Of a DNA stretch of 64,000 bases, positions 51,504 to 61,689 are shown piece by piece. The notes beneath the pieces were generated by a model. The model made no database searches, was not told the DNA's origin, and saw only the letters and a list, made by a program, of their open reading frames with translations. The first letter of the stretch is position 1, and each line of letters opens with the position of its first letter. Position numbers and translations under genes: made by a program. Origin of the DNA: an uncultured Clostridia bacterium (GTDB lineage: Bacteria; Bacillota; Clostridia; TANB77; CAG-508); the NCBI GenBank assembly GCA_934167965.1, contig CAKPMJ010000002.1, positions 124,001 to 188,000 of the forward strand, in the 5' to 3' direction.

Positions 51504-53897
51504 ATGATTGAACTATTATCCCCAGTGGGAGATTTTGAATGTTTAAAAGCTGCTGTACAAAATGGTGCCGATGCTGTATATTTTGGTGCTAACTTGTTTA
51601 GCGCAAGAGCTTTTGCTCAAAATTTTGATGATGATAATTTAAAAAGAGTAATACAATATGCAAAATTAAGAGGAGTAAAAACTCATCTTACTTTAAATAC
51701 TTTAATAAAAGAAGATGAATTTGAAAATGCTTTCAATTTAGCTAAAATGGCTTATGAATATGGTATTGATGCAATAATTGTACAAGATTTAGGATTAGCA
51801 AATATTTTAATAAATACATTTCCCGATTTAGAAATTCACGGAAGTACTCAAATGACTATTCATAATTTAGAAGGTGTACAACAATTAGAAAAAATTGGCT
51901 TTAAAAGAGCTGTTCTTTCTCGTGAACTTTCTATTGATCAAATAGAATATATCTGTAAAAATTCTAATATTGCCATTGAAATTTTTGCACATGGCGCGCT
52001 TTGCGTTTCATACTCTGGCCAATGTCTATTTTCTAGTATGATTGGTGGTAGGTCAGGAAATAGAGGTAAATGTGCCCAACCATGTAGATTACCTTATGAA
52101 CTAATTGATAATAACGAAAAAGTTTTAGATAAAGGTTATATTTTAAGTACTCGTGACTTATGCAGTTTAGAATTATTACCTAATTTAATAAAAGCAGGTG
52201 TCTCTTCTTTAAAAATTGAAGGAAGAATGAAGTCACCTGAATATGTTGCAACTGTTACTAGAATCTATAGAAAATATATAAATTTAGCAGAAAAATACTT
52301 ATCAGGTGATGTTTCTGAATACATTATAGATCCTAATGATAAAAAAGACCTTATGCAAGTATTTAATCGTGGAGGATTTTCTACTGGTCATTTATCTGGA
52401 AAACCAAATACAGATTTAGTTTTTAAAGAAAAACCTAATAATATGGGATTATATTTAGGAAAAATTATTAAATTCAATGCTTCTAAAGGTCTTGTTACTG
52501 CTAAATTAGAAAATGATATAGCTATTGGAGACTCTATATCTTTTGAAAAAGAACCATCTAAATATACTATTTCTGAGTTAATGAATAAAAATACTAACAT
52601 AAAAACAGCTTCAGTTGGACAGACTGTTACTTTCGGAAGAATGAAAGGCAATATTCATGTTAATGACAAAATTTATAAAATATCAAGTAAGTCTTTAAGT
52701 GAATCTGCTTTAAACAGTTATAATAGAGAATATATCAAAAATAAAATAGATTGTACTATTGATATAAAAAAAGATCAAAATATAAAAGTAACTGCACATT
52801 GTGTACCTTTCAATTTAGATATAGATTTTGTTTATAACTATATACCATTAGACGCTAAAAATGCACCTATAACTAGAGAAAAAGTTATTGACCAATTTAA
52901 TAAAACAGTAGATACTTGTTTTTCATTTGATAAAATTAATATTAATTTAGATGATAATATCTTTATGCCAGTGTCTGTTTTAAATGATATTAGAAGAGAA
53001 ACAATTTCTCAAATTGAAAACAAAATATTAGATAGCTTTAATAGAAGTTCTACTTTTGAGTTACCTAAAAATAACTTTGGTGTTAATAATAAACCAAATC
53101 CTAATATTTCAGTGTTACTTAATATTTTATCAACAGAATTTGACTATAATAATTTAGCCAATATAAATAATGTTTATATACCTTTAAAATATTTTAGTAA
53201 TGATAAGTATAATAATATAATTTCATGCTTAGCAAATAAATTTAATTTATATATTTATTTGCCAACTATATTAAAAAATAATTATATTGAAACCGCAAAA
53301 AAAATTATACAAGATGCTACATTTAAATTTAATATTTATGGGGTTGTTATATCTAATATATCAGAACTTAGCATTATTCCATCTTCTAAGTTAGATATAA
53401 TTGGTAACTTTACTCTAAATTTATATAATTCTTATACAGCCAAAGAATTATATAATTTAAATATAAATACTGTTACAATTTCTCCAGAACTTGATAAAGA
53501 TGCTATTATGAATTTATGTAATTCTACTAATATAAATAAAGAATTAATTATTTATGGTAATATTCCTGTAATGACTATGAATTATTGTACTTTAGGAAAA
53601 AGTAATAAATGTTTTAATAAATGCTTACATTCTTGTGTTAATAACAATAAATATTATTTAAAAGATCGTATGGGATTTAATTTTAGAATTTTACCTGATA
53701 ATTCACAAACAATTTCTACAATATATAATTCAAAAACTACTTCTATTGATTTTTCTAATTTTAATATAAATTCAATCAGAATTGATATTTTAGATGAAAA
53801 TATTTCTGATATAAATAATATAGTTTCTACAGTATCACAAGGTAAATGTTTAAGTGGCAAAGATTTTACTAATGGTAATTTAAATCGTATTATATAA
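51504..53897 (+). CDS. U32 family peptidase, long form
   Basis: A 797-residue protein beginning IELLSPVGDFECLKAAVQNGADAVYFG; start set by GAGAGGAAAT. The catalytic/Fe-S region (EIFAHGALCVSYSGQCLFSSMIGGRSGNRGKCAQPCR) is complete. A long C-terminal DUF3656-like half adds another cysteine group (CTLGKSNKCFNKCLHSC). It probably acts in tRNA U34 or 23S rRNA hydroxylation (TrhP/RlhA group). Paralog of 32946-34187. Confidence 0.9.
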   Translation: MIELLSPVGDFECLKAAVQNGADAVYFGANLFSARAFAQNFDDDNLKRVIQYAKLRGVKTHLTLNTLIKEDEFENAFNLAKMAYEYGIDAIIVQDLGLANILINTFPDLEIHGSTQMTIHNLEGVQQLEKIGFKRAVLSRELSIDQIEYICKNSNIAIEIFAHGALCVSYSGQCLFSSMIGGRSGNRGKCAQPCRLPYELIDNNEKVLDKGYILSTRDLCSLELLPNLIKAGVSSLKIEGRMKSPEYVATVTRIYRKYINLAEKYLSGDVSEYIIDPNDKKDLMQVFNRGGFSTGHLSGKPNTDLVFKEKPNNMGLYLGKIIKFNASKGLVTAKLENDIAIGDSISFEKEPSKYTISELMNKNTNIKTASVGQTVTFGRMKGNIHVNDKIYKISSKSLSESALNSYNREYIKNKIDCTIDIKKDQNIKVTAHCVPFNLDIDFVYNYIPLDAKNAPITREKVIDQFNKTVDTCFSFDKININLDDNIFMPVSVLNDIRRETISQIENKILDSFNRSSTFELPKNNFGVNNKPNPNISVLLNILSTEFDYNNLANINNVYIPLKYFSNDKYNNIISCLANKFNLYIYLPTILKNNYIETAKKIIQDATFKFNIYGVVISNISELSIIPSSKLDIIGNFTLNLYNSYTAKELYNLNINTVTISPELDKDAIMNLCNSTNINKELIIYGNIPVMTMNYCTLGKSNKCFNKCLHSCVNNNKYYLKDRMGFNFRILPDNSQTISTIYNSKTTSIDFSNFNINSIRIDILDENISDINNIVSTVSQGKCLSGKDFTNGNLNRII

Positions 53898-53903
53898 AAT
53901 TTT

Positions 53904-53940
53904 AGAGAGTTCAACACATACATGTTTGAACTCTCTATTT
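53904..53940. terminator. Bidirectional terminator
   Basis: AGAGAGTTCAA/TTGAACTCTCT between convergent genes. Confidence 0.85.
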
Positions 53941-54261
53941 CTGTTTTATAACTTTAGAAGATAATTCTATAATTAGATCCATATTATCATCTTCTGCAGC
54001 CTTATTTTTTCTTATTTGTCCACATTTTTTACACTTATGAACAATAACATATCCTTTTTTATTATTCATTTCTAAACCTATTGGCTCTAAGTCTCCATGA
54101 CATGTTTCCGCTCTATCTCCTGGATTTATATCAACATGCATAGAATGAAGACAATATGGGCAATGGTTTCTACATGAATAACCTAATTTAGGTACTTTCT
54201 TTCCGCAATTATTACATATAAATTCTTCATCTATTTCTGTGAATTTTTTAGAAGTTATCAT
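53935..54261 (-). CDS. RNHCP domain protein
   Basis: A 108-residue zinc-finger protein: CNNCGKKVP, CRNHCPYCLHSMHVD, GDRAETCHGDLEPIGL and CKKCGQIRKNKAAEDD match the RNHCP family. Nucleic-acid binding is presumed; function unknown. It follows the LOG-family gene after 8 bp. Confidence 0.9.
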   Translation of the reverse strand: MITSKKFTEIDEEFICNNCGKKVPKLGYSCRNHCPYCLHSMHVDINPGDRAETCHGDLEPIGLEMNNKKGYVIVHKCKKCGQIRKNKAAEDDNMDLIIELSSKVIKQK

Positions 54262-54269
54262 TATATCTC

Positions 54270-54851
54270 CTATCTTATCTTTACTTTACTTAAATCTATA
54301 TCTTTTTGGTCATAATTATTTATATATTCTAACATTTCATCAGCATCTGTAAATACTTTATATAATTCTGTACAATCCTTTGTTATAAATTCTTCTTCAA
54401 TTGATTTTGTCATCATATTTTCTAATTCATCAAAGAAACCATTTATATTGTATATTGCTATTGCTTTATTGTGTCTTCCTAATTGTTTTAATGTTAATAT
54501 TTCAAAGAATTCATCTAATGTTCCTATTCCTCCTGGTGTTACTATAAAAGCATCACAATGCTCTTCCATATTTCTTTTTCTTTCTCTCATTGTATCTGTA
54601 TATATATATTCTGTACATTCATTAAATGATACCTCACTATTAGCTTCATGGAAAAATTCTGGAACAACTCCTAAAATATATCCATTTTTTTCATGTACTC
54701 CTTCTGCTAATGCTCCCATCATTCCATTAGCTCCGCCACCGAATACTAATCCCATTCCTTTCTCTACCATTTTTCTTCCTAATTCCTTACCAGCGTTTTT
54801 ATAACTTTCATTTATTAAGCTACTTGCTGCTCCATATACACAAACATTCAT
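54270..54851 (-). CDS. LOG-family nucleotide phosphoribohydrolase (TIGR00730-type)
   Basis: A 193-residue Rossmann protein with GLVFGGGANGMMGALAEG, MRERKRNM and TPGGIGTLDEFFE, the diagnostic PGGxGTxxE. The family hydrolyses nucleotide 5'-monophosphates to base and ribose phosphate. Co-transcribed with the RNHCP gene. Confidence 0.9.
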   Translation of the reverse strand: MNVCVYGAASSLINESYKNAGKELGRKMVEKGMGLVFGGGANGMMGALAEGVHEKNGYILGVVPEFFHEANSEVSFNECTEYIYTDTMRERKRNMEEHCDAFIVTPGGIGTLDEFFEILTLKQLGRHNKAIAIYNINGFFDELENMMTKSIEEEFITKDCTELYKVFTDADEMLEYINNYDQKDIDLSKVKIR

Positions 54852-54980
54852 TTTTTATTCTTCCTTTCGTTTACTTATTTTTGTTTTACTTTAATAGTAT
54901 AACATTTTATTAATTTATATGCAACCTTTTGTTATTAGTATGCATTTTATATATAATTATTACATCATTTCTTTATAAAC

Positions 54981-55198
54981 AAAAAAATCCCCGCCTTAGC
55001 CGTAAGATGTGGTTGAATTTTTAAGGACCTGCCTCTCAGAAACAGGTGGGTACCTACCTAAATATTCATGGGCTTCTTACTACTAAAACGTGTAAGCTTG
55101 CACGCCATATTCAGAGATCGGTCCCTCTTTAAACTTGTAGGTTCTAAAAATTCTGTCTACACGCACTATGCAGGGTATTTAGCTTATTTAAATATGTT
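54981..55198 (-). ncRNA. ssrS: 6S RNA (SsrS/BsrA-type)
   Basis: About 200 nt on the minus strand. The 5' part has ACCCTGCATAGTGCGTG and the 3' part has ACATCTTACGGCTAAGGCGGGG, which pair as the closing stem of Firmicute 6S RNA; the middle has the GGGACCGATCTCTGA-like bulge strand and GTAGGTACCCACCTG. A T7 run (54981-54988) ends it. Promoter TTGAAA-N17-TATTAT lies just upstream. 6S RNA traps sigma-A polymerase in stationary phase. Confidence 0.8.
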
Positions 55199-55346
55199 AT
55201 ATATATAATACCATAATATAGGTATTTTTTCAAACATACTTTAGCTCGAATTTATTAAATAACTATGTTTTACATTATTTATCTCTATTTATATTGTTTT
55301 TTCTCTATAAATGAGCCTTTTTCTTACCTTGACTTTTAAATATTTT

Positions 55347-57671
55347 TTATATTCTACTTTCATTGCAAACAAAGTAAATCACTTGGTATTTACTACTTAT
55401 TTCTTTTAATAAATTTATTGCTTTTTTCGTTTTTTCATCATCTAAATTTACAAATGGATCATCTAAAATAATAAATGGTTGCTCTCCTTCAAATAATACA
55501 TTTACTAAACTTAATCTCATACATATATATATCAAATCTTTGTAACCTGCACTAAAATATTTTATTTCTTTTTGACTTCCATTTGAATCTATTTGTACAC
55601 CTAGGTTTATATCTACATTTGTATCTATCTCTTTGTTATTAAGCAATTTTAAATTTTCTCTAAATCCTTGAACCATTCCTTTTAAATAATGTGATGAAAA
55701 TTGTTCTTTTGCTGTTTCCATATATTTTTTTGTTTTTTGTAAAAGATCATATTTGTCTTTTAACTCTTGAATTTTTTCTTCCATCTCTTCTATATCTGTC
55801 TCTAATTCTTGATTTTCATCTATTTTGTTTTCTAAGATTTCTATTAGATTTTTGTTTTGATTTTTTTCATCATTTAGTGTATCTATATCAATATTTAAAT
55901 CATGTATTTCTTTCTCTAATTGATTCTCACTTAAATCTGATAGTTCTATTTTATTTTTTAACTCATCTACATTATTTATTTTTTCATATTCTTCTTTTAA
56001 TTTTATGGCTTGTGATAGTTCATTTCTAACTGTATTCAATTCATTTTTTCTCATCTTTAATTCATGTACTAAATCTGCAAAATTTTGATTTGATGGCTCA
56101 AAATATTTTTCTAAATATTCTTTTATACTTTCTTCTAACAATTCAACTTTTGCTTTAATATCTGCATTTTTAGCCACTCTATTTTCTTCACTAATTTTTA
56201 AATCTTTATATCTATTAAATTTTGTTTTTATTTCTGTTAATGCAATTATTTTATCTTGTGTATTATTAGTATATGAAATAATAAACTGATTTATTTCTTT
56301 TTCTATATTTTCTTTTTTTATTTTTAAGTTTTCTTCAACTTCATTTAAACTTTCTATAGTCTCTTTTTGTTCTTTTTCTTTACTCTTTAATTGCTTTTTG
56401 TTATTAATTTTTACTATAGATATTGCTATAAATATTAGCCCTAAGATTAGTCCTATAATACCTAATTTATTTTTCATTGCAATTAATACTATACCTATTA
56501 CTATTGTTATAATTGATAATATGACCATAATTAAAACTAATAACATGTTGCCTTTTATCTTTTCATCTAATTCTTTTTCTTTTTGTCTTCCTTTTTCTCT
56601 ATCAATTATTAAGTTTTGTATTTTACTCTCTACATCTCTAATTTCACTACAATCCGCTATTTTTTTATCTATTTTTTCTATGGTAATATCTTTATTCCCA
56701 AAAAGCAAATCTAAGTTTTCCAAAGTTTCTTTTTCTTCTAAAGGAATATTTACTCCTGAAATTTCTCCTTTATATTTTTCTATTTCTAAACATTTAGTTA
56801 ATAATATATCTAACTGCTCATCACTAGGAATTTCATCCTTAAAGAATTTATTTAATTCATTTTCTTTTTCTTCACTTTGTTTTAATTTTTGTATTATTGT
56901 ATTATAAGTTTCTAATTTTGCATCTTTTCTACCTTGTTCAATTTTTTCATTTAATTCTTTTTGCTTTTTTTCCTTTAGTTCTTCTTTTTGCTTTATTTGT
57001 TGTATGGTTTCTTTTAGTTTATTTCTTCTTATTTCTATATTTTCTTCATCTGATTTGCTGTTTTCTAAATTTCTTTTTAGTTCATTTAATTTTGAGATAT
57101 TTTCATTTATTATACCTCTATTTCCTGTCTTTACATATAATTTCATAGTATCTTCTAGTTTTTTTATTGCCATTTCTGATGTATTAATATCATTTCCACT
57201 TTCTAATACATTTCCAAGTTTAGCACTTATGCTGTCATCCATTTGTATTTGTATCTCCCCTTGTGGAATATATGTACTTCTCTCATATGCCTCTTTGTTT
57301 ATTTTAAATATTTCTTCTCCAATGTTTGATGTATAGTCACTGCTTTCTAAGTTAGTTTCTAAATCATATAATTTAAAAATATCATCTTTTGCTTTTTTCT
57401 CAAATATTCTTTCTATTCTATATTTTTTCCCTTGTATCTCAAATTCTATATTGCCTCCACAAGTACCTCCTTGCCATGGCATATATATTTTTCTGTCTGA
57501 TTTAGCTGAATTAGTTGTATCTAATCCATAAAACATTGCTTTTATAAAATTTGCAAATGTTGTTTTTCCAAAACCATTTTCTTCTTTGATTATATTTAAA
57601 TTATCTTTAAAATTGTAATCAAAATTTTGCAATTTTCCAAAGTTTTCTATATGACATTTTAATAGTTTCAA
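55347..57671 (-). CDS. SMC-like AAA ATPase (YhaN/SbcC-like)
   Basis: A 774-residue protein: N-terminal FGKLQNFDYNF and ENGFGKTTFANFIKAMFYG (Walker A), long coiled coils (about 170-700) interrupted by two adjacent hydrophobic helices (about 380-425, LVLIMVILSIITIVIG), and C-terminal signature and Walker B (YFSAGYKDLIYICMRL, FIILDDPFVNLD). The membrane-like insertion is typical of YhaN rather than SbcC. Forms a complex with the next nuclease in DNA repair. Confidence 0.9.
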   Translation of the reverse strand: MKLLKCHIENFGKLQNFDYNFKDNLNIIKEENGFGKTTFANFIKAMFYGLDTTNSAKSDRKIYMPWQGGTCGGNIEFEIQGKKYRIERIFEKKAKDDIFKLYDLETNLESSDYTSNIGEEIFKINKEAYERSTYIPQGEIQIQMDDSISAKLGNVLESGNDINTSEMAIKKLEDTMKLYVKTGNRGIINENISKLNELKRNLENSKSDEENIEIRRNKLKETIQQIKQKEELKEKKQKELNEKIEQGRKDAKLETYNTIIQKLKQSEEKENELNKFFKDEIPSDEQLDILLTKCLEIEKYKGEISGVNIPLEEKETLENLDLLFGNKDITIEKIDKKIADCSEIRDVESKIQNLIIDREKGRQKEKELDEKIKGNMLLVLIMVILSIITIVIGIVLIAMKNKLGIIGLILGLIFIAISIVKINNKKQLKSKEKEQKETIESLNEVEENLKIKKENIEKEINQFIISYTNNTQDKIIALTEIKTKFNRYKDLKISEENRVAKNADIKAKVELLEESIKEYLEKYFEPSNQNFADLVHELKMRKNELNTVRNELSQAIKLKEEYEKINNVDELKNKIELSDLSENQLEKEIHDLNIDIDTLNDEKNQNKNLIEILENKIDENQELETDIEEMEEKIQELKDKYDLLQKTKKYMETAKEQFSSHYLKGMVQGFRENLKLLNNKEIDTNVDINLGVQIDSNGSQKEIKYFSAGYKDLIYICMRLSLVNVLFEGEQPFIILDDPFVNLDDEKTKKAINLLKEISSKYQVIYFVCNESRI

Positions 57672-57673
57672 AT

Positions 57674-58753
57674 CTATACCTCCTCTCCGAGAAGAGCTTT
57701 AATTCCTGTGTTAATTATTTTTCCTTTTTCTTCATCTGTTAGATCTTGTTCTAAAACCAATCTTATAAATTCTCCTTTTAATGATGCATCATTTTGATGT
57801 TTCATATAATCTATATTTAATGTTGTTTCATCATATATTTTTACACAATAAAATCTATCTTCATATTTCTTTTTTAAATAATCTATGTCTCTTGTTGTAC
57901 CCGCTTCTACTTTTCCTTTTAGCACAATTTTTATAAGATCGTCTTTAGATATCTTGTTTGTCCCTTCTTCTATTTTTTGCTCTATATCATAATTTTCTGT
58001 AACGCCTGTTATATCTATATTTATTTCATGTAAAGTCCTTTTAGCTATAGGTATAAATTGAGTTTTTATTTGCTTATCTTCTATATCTAATAATACAAAT
58101 CCTTTTTCTCCGCACTCATCAAATCCTCTTCCTTCTAGGCATCCAGAGTAGCAGTATATTCCTCTATTGTCTAATTTTTCTTGTTTAAAAGTATGGATAT
58201 GTCCTAATGCTAAATAATCTATATTTTTATTTTTTAATTCCTTTAGGTTTATTATTTCTGTTTTATCCTTTACATCATTTTGTGATTCTTGACCATGCAT
58301 TACCACTATATTTATATCATTCTTTTCCAATATTAAAGAATTGTATATGTTGTAATTGTTTTGCTTTCCTATTTCTATTCCAGTTATTACAATATCTCCA
58401 TATTTATAAGTTACCCATTCTTTTTCGTTAAATAATTTCAAATTTGACGGTATTTCTTCCTCTTCTTCTATAAAGTTTATTTCATCATGGTTTCCTTTTA
58501 AATATAAAAAATCTATTTCCGGATTTAGTATTATTTGATTTTTTACTATCTTTTTAGCTTTTACTGATATATTTTTCTTATCAAACATATCTCCTGCAAT
58601 TATTATAACCTTAACTCCATTTTTCTTTGCAAAATCAACCATTTTTTCAAATGTTAATAATATTTCGTTTTTTCTTTCCTTTGCTTTTTCTTTATTTAAG
58701 TTTGTCTCCATTTTTGAGTCCAAATGTAAATCGCTACAATGTATTATTTTCAA
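57674..58753 (-). CDS. DNA repair exonuclease, metallophosphoesterase (YhaO/SbcD-like)
   Basis: A 359-residue protein with the calcineurin-like motifs IIHCSDLHLDS, IIAGDMFD, LKGNHDE, VVMHGQ and LALGHIHT, which bind two metals. It is the nuclease partner of the following ATPase; spacing is 2 bp. Confidence 0.92.
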   Translation of the reverse strand: MKIIHCSDLHLDSKMETNLNKEKAKERKNEILLTFEKMVDFAKKNGVKVIIIAGDMFDKKNISVKAKKIVKNQIILNPEIDFLYLKGNHDEINFIEEEEEIPSNLKLFNEKEWVTYKYGDIVITGIEIGKQNNYNIYNSLILEKNDINIVVMHGQESQNDVKDKTEIINLKELKNKNIDYLALGHIHTFKQEKLDNRGIYCYSGCLEGRGFDECGEKGFVLLDIEDKQIKTQFIPIAKRTLHEINIDITGVTENYDIEQKIEEGTNKISKDDLIKIVLKGKVEAGTTRDIDYLKKKYEDRFYCVKIYDETTLNIDYMKHQNDASLKGEFIRLVLEQDLTDEEKGKIINTGIKALLGEEV

Positions 58754-58770
58754 TTTTTTCCTCCTCTTTT

Positions 58771-59694
58771 TTATATAAATTTTTCTAATATTGAATCTTT
58801 ATCTATTTTAAAATAATGTATTAATTCTTCCGCTTTTCCTGATTTTCCAAATGTATCATTTATCCCCATTTTTTCCAATTTGGTAGGATATTTTTCAGTT
58901 AATACATCTGCAATTGCTGTACCTAGTCCGCCAATTACATTGTGATCTTCAATTGAAATTAATCTCTGAGTCTCTTTTGCACATTTTATAACCATTTCTT
59001 CATCTATTGGTTTAATTGTGTGAACATCTACAACCCTTATATTTATTCCTTTTTCTTTTAATTCCTCTTGTGCTTTTATTGCTTCTGAAACAGTTACTCC
59101 TGTTGCAAATATTGTGGCATCTGTTCCATCTCCTATTTGAACCATTTTTCCTATCTCAAATTTTTGATTTTCATCATATATTATAGGTGTAGCTAATCTA
59201 CAAAGCCTTACATAACAAGGTCCATCTATTTTTGAAATTTCTTTTATTATAAATTTAGTTTGTATATCATCTGATACACTAAATACTTTCATATTTGGTA
59301 ATGATCTCATTAATGCTAAATCTTCTAACATTTGATGTGTTGCTCCATCTTCTCCAACTGTAACTCCTGCATGTGTTGCACATATTTTTACATTTAAATT
59401 TGGATAGCATACGCTATTTCTTATTTGGTCATATGCTCTTCCTGTAGCAAACACTGCAAAAGTACTTACATAAGGTACTTTTCCACAAGTTGCAAATCCT
59501 GCTGCTGTTGATATCATATCTTGCTCTGCAATTCCAATATCGAAAAATCTCTCAGGAAAACTTTTTGCAAATTCTATAGTTTTTGTAGCTTCTGCTAGAT
59601 CTGCATCTAGTACTACTACATTTCTATTTTCTTTTCCTAAATCTACTAATGTTTCCCCATAACTTTGACGTGTAGCCTTTTTTTCTTCTTTCAT
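58771..59694 (-). CDS. Transketolase C-terminal subunit
   Basis: A 307-residue half-transketolase containing the pyrimidine-binding domain (VVLDADLAEATKT, RFFDIGIAEQDMISTAAGFA, with the catalytic Glu in IAEQDM) and C-terminal domain. Split transketolases act with an N-terminal subunit, not found in the window. Start 59694 follows AGAGAGGAG. Confidence 0.88.
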   Translation of the reverse strand: MKEEKKATRQSYGETLVDLGKENRNVVVLDADLAEATKTIEFAKSFPERFFDIGIAEQDMISTAAGFATCGKVPYVSTFAVFATGRAYDQIRNSVCYPNLNVKICATHAGVTVGEDGATHQMLEDLALMRSLPNMKVFSVSDDIQTKFIIKEISKIDGPCYVRLCRLATPIIYDENQKFEIGKMVQIGDGTDATIFATGVTVSEAIKAQEELKEKGINIRVVDVHTIKPIDEEMVIKCAKETQRLISIEDHNVIGGLGTAIADVLTEKYPTKLEKMGINDTFGKSGKAEELIHYFKIDKDSILEKFI

Positions 59695-59698
59695 AGTT

Positions 59699-60292
59699 TT
59701 ACTCCTCTCTAACTTTCCATTCTGTATTGACTTTACATATATATTTTGTTTTATCATCTATACAATATGTCTTATATATTTTTTTCAAATTTTTTCTTGT
59801 ATATGTTTCTTTTAGACCATTTTCTTTAACTTGTTTAAATAGTTCATCAAAAAATCTCTCTACTTTTGGATTTAATATTGTTTTTTCTTTTTCTTTTAAC
59901 CAGTAGTTATATTCATCTGATTGTGTCCAATTTTTTCCATTATATATAATGGATGCTGCCATTTTGTCACATGCCATTTCTGCTACATATTTATATGGTA
60001 CTACTGCTGCATACTCTTTTGCTCTTGGATCTACCCAATATTCTAAGTGATGTTTATTTCTTCCTTTATGATGTAACCATGCATCAGAAAAACCTTTTTC
60101 TCTTCTTGCTACTGGTATTGGACTTTTATTTCCTTGATAGTATTTTACACTTTCCCAAAACTCTGTTGGTGAAAACTTTGATAAATCATGTACAAATCCT
60201 CTCCAAGGTTCACCTACTTTACAACATAATTTAAATACTACCCATCTATGCTTTGTTACTAATATTGTATGTTTTATTAAATTTTTTATCAT
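59699..60292 (-). CDS. DUF5662 family protein
   Basis: A 197-residue soluble protein with WRGFVHDLSKFSPTEFWESVKYYQG, WLHHKGRNKHHLEYW and CDKMAASIIYNGKNW: conserved His/Asp residues suggest an HD-like metal site. Function unknown. It lies 4 bp before the transketolase gene. Confidence 0.8.
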   Translation of the reverse strand: MIKNLIKHTILVTKHRWVVFKLCCKVGEPWRGFVHDLSKFSPTEFWESVKYYQGNKSPIPVARREKGFSDAWLHHKGRNKHHLEYWVDPRAKEYAAVVPYKYVAEMACDKMAASIIYNGKNWTQSDEYNYWLKEKEKTILNPKVERFFDELFKQVKENGLKETYTRKNLKKIYKTYCIDDKTKYICKVNTEWKVREE

Positions 60293-60307
60293 GTTTTATT
60301 TCCTTTC

Positions 60308-60871
60308 TTAGCATAATTCTAAAAAATCTATTATTCCATTTTTTGTTTTTGGCACTTTAAACATTTTTTCTTCTAACTCTGTTTGCAAAATATATTTTCT
60401 TCCAAAATTTTCTTTCATGTTATCCCAAATATTTATATCCACTTTATATATTTCTCCATTAGAAAAACCAATTACTACAAAAGCCATTGCTCCTAAACTT
60501 TGATATTTTAATAGTGTCTCTCTTTGATAATTACTTAATACCTGATAGGTTATTCTATCTGCCTCTGTAAATTTGGCATCAAATACTACTGTTTTGCCTC
60601 CTTTTATACATCCTTTAAAGTCAGGCTGTGCAGCTTTTGTAAATATTGTTTCAAAGTGTCCATTATCTATATGTTGTAATATTTTCATAGGCTCAGGTGT
60701 TTTTTCTATCTTTGCCAAATCATTTCTTTCATAAAAGTTACATATTGATGTTATTCTATTTTCAAATGCTTCGCCTAAGAAATGACTTGTTCTCCCCTTT
60801 ATCTGCCTATATGGATTTTTGTTTTTTGATTTTTCTTGTAGCTTTTTATATTCTTCTATTGATATTCCCAT
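60308..60871 (-). CDS. recU: Holliday junction resolvase RecU
   Basis: A 187-residue protein with RecU motifs: GEAFENRI, AQPDFKGCIKGGKTVVFDAKFTE (metal-binding Asp and Lys) and YQRETLLKYQSLGAMAFVVIGF. Start 60871 is chosen by AAAAAGGAATG spacing. RecU cuts four-way junctions during recombinational repair. Confidence 0.88.
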   Translation of the reverse strand: MGISIEEYKKLQEKSKNKNPYRQIKGRTSHFLGEAFENRITSICNFYERNDLAKIEKTPEPMKILQHIDNGHFETIFTKAAQPDFKGCIKGGKTVVFDAKFTEADRITYQVLSNYQRETLLKYQSLGAMAFVVIGFSNGEIYKVDINIWDNMKENFGRKYILQTELEEKMFKVPKTKNGIIDFLELC

Positions 60872-61025
60872 TTTTAATTTCATTCCTTTTTTAGACACAA
60901 ACCTAGTTGGTCTTTTGATGTTTTTATTATATATTATAAACATTTTTTTGTAAACAAATTTTCTTATTATTTTATATTATTTTTTCAATATAAAAAGCCT
61001 TGCTAATTAACTTGCAAGACTATTT

Positions 61026-61343
61026 CTATATGTATTTTTCTAGATTTCTTTTACTATGTAGTATTCTTCTTACTTCCATAGTATTATCTTTAACAACATA
61101 AAATATTGTATATTTTTTTACATTTATTTTATACCAATTTATTTTACTATTTCTTAATGTTCTAAATACTTCAAAAGAAGTTGGTGCTTCACTTCTTTTC
61201 TCAATTTTTCTAATTACTTCATTATAAAATTGTTCTGCTACAATTTTATTATCTAATTCGTATGTCAAATAATACAAAATATTATTAAATTCCGTTATAA
61301 ATCTAGGAAGATATTTTATTTCATATTTATTCTTTTCCATCAA
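61026..61343 (-). CDS. ParE/RelE-type toxin 2
   Basis: A 105-residue toxin (YEIKYLPRFITEFNNILYYLT, FYVVKDNTMEVRRILHSKRNLEKYI). No CGG inside, so it gives an in-window reference for the intact C-terminus of the frameshifted toxin at 26125. Overlaps the antitoxin by 17 bp. Confidence 0.9.
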   Translation of the reverse strand: MMEKNKYEIKYLPRFITEFNNILYYLTYELDNKIVAEQFYNEVIRKIEKRSEAPTSFEVFRTLRNSKINWYKINVKKYTIFYVVKDNTMEVRRILHSKRNLEKYI

Positions 61344-61614
61344 TTATCCTCCTAGCCATTTTTATCATTTCTTCATGTGTATATAGTCTTATATTTGGAT
61401 CCTCAGATTCTCTTTCTGCTTCTTCTAGAGCATTTTCAACATACTCTTCATAATCTCTGTCACTTATCAATTTAGAATATTTTTCTAAACTCATTACAAC
61501 CATTGAACCATATCCATTTTTAGTTAAATAAACAGCCTGTTCTTCTTTTAAAACCAAATCTTCTATTTCTGGATATTTATTTCTTAAATCTGATACTGGT
61601 CTAATATTAATCAT
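61327..61614 (-). CDS. Phd/YefM-type antitoxin 2
   Basis: A 95-residue antitoxin: NIRPVSDLRNKYPEIEDLV, QAVYLTKNGYGSMVVMSLEKYSKL and an acidic C-terminal toxin-binding tail. Upstream (61620-61680) lies a direct repeat of ATTATTTTATCAT, a possible operator. Confidence 0.9.
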   Translation of the reverse strand: MINIRPVSDLRNKYPEIEDLVLKEEQAVYLTKNGYGSMVVMSLEKYSKLISDRDYEEYVENALEEAERESEDPNIRLYTHEEMIKMARRIIDGKE

Positions 61615-61689
61615 AAAACTATTCTCCTTTATTATTTTATTATTATTTTATCATTATTTTATCATGTGGTCAATATTTTTCATTATATT

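Noticed and set aside
55691..56029. Plus-strand ORF opposite the SMC-like gene
   Set aside because: Phe/Leu-rich antisense of coiled-coil codons.
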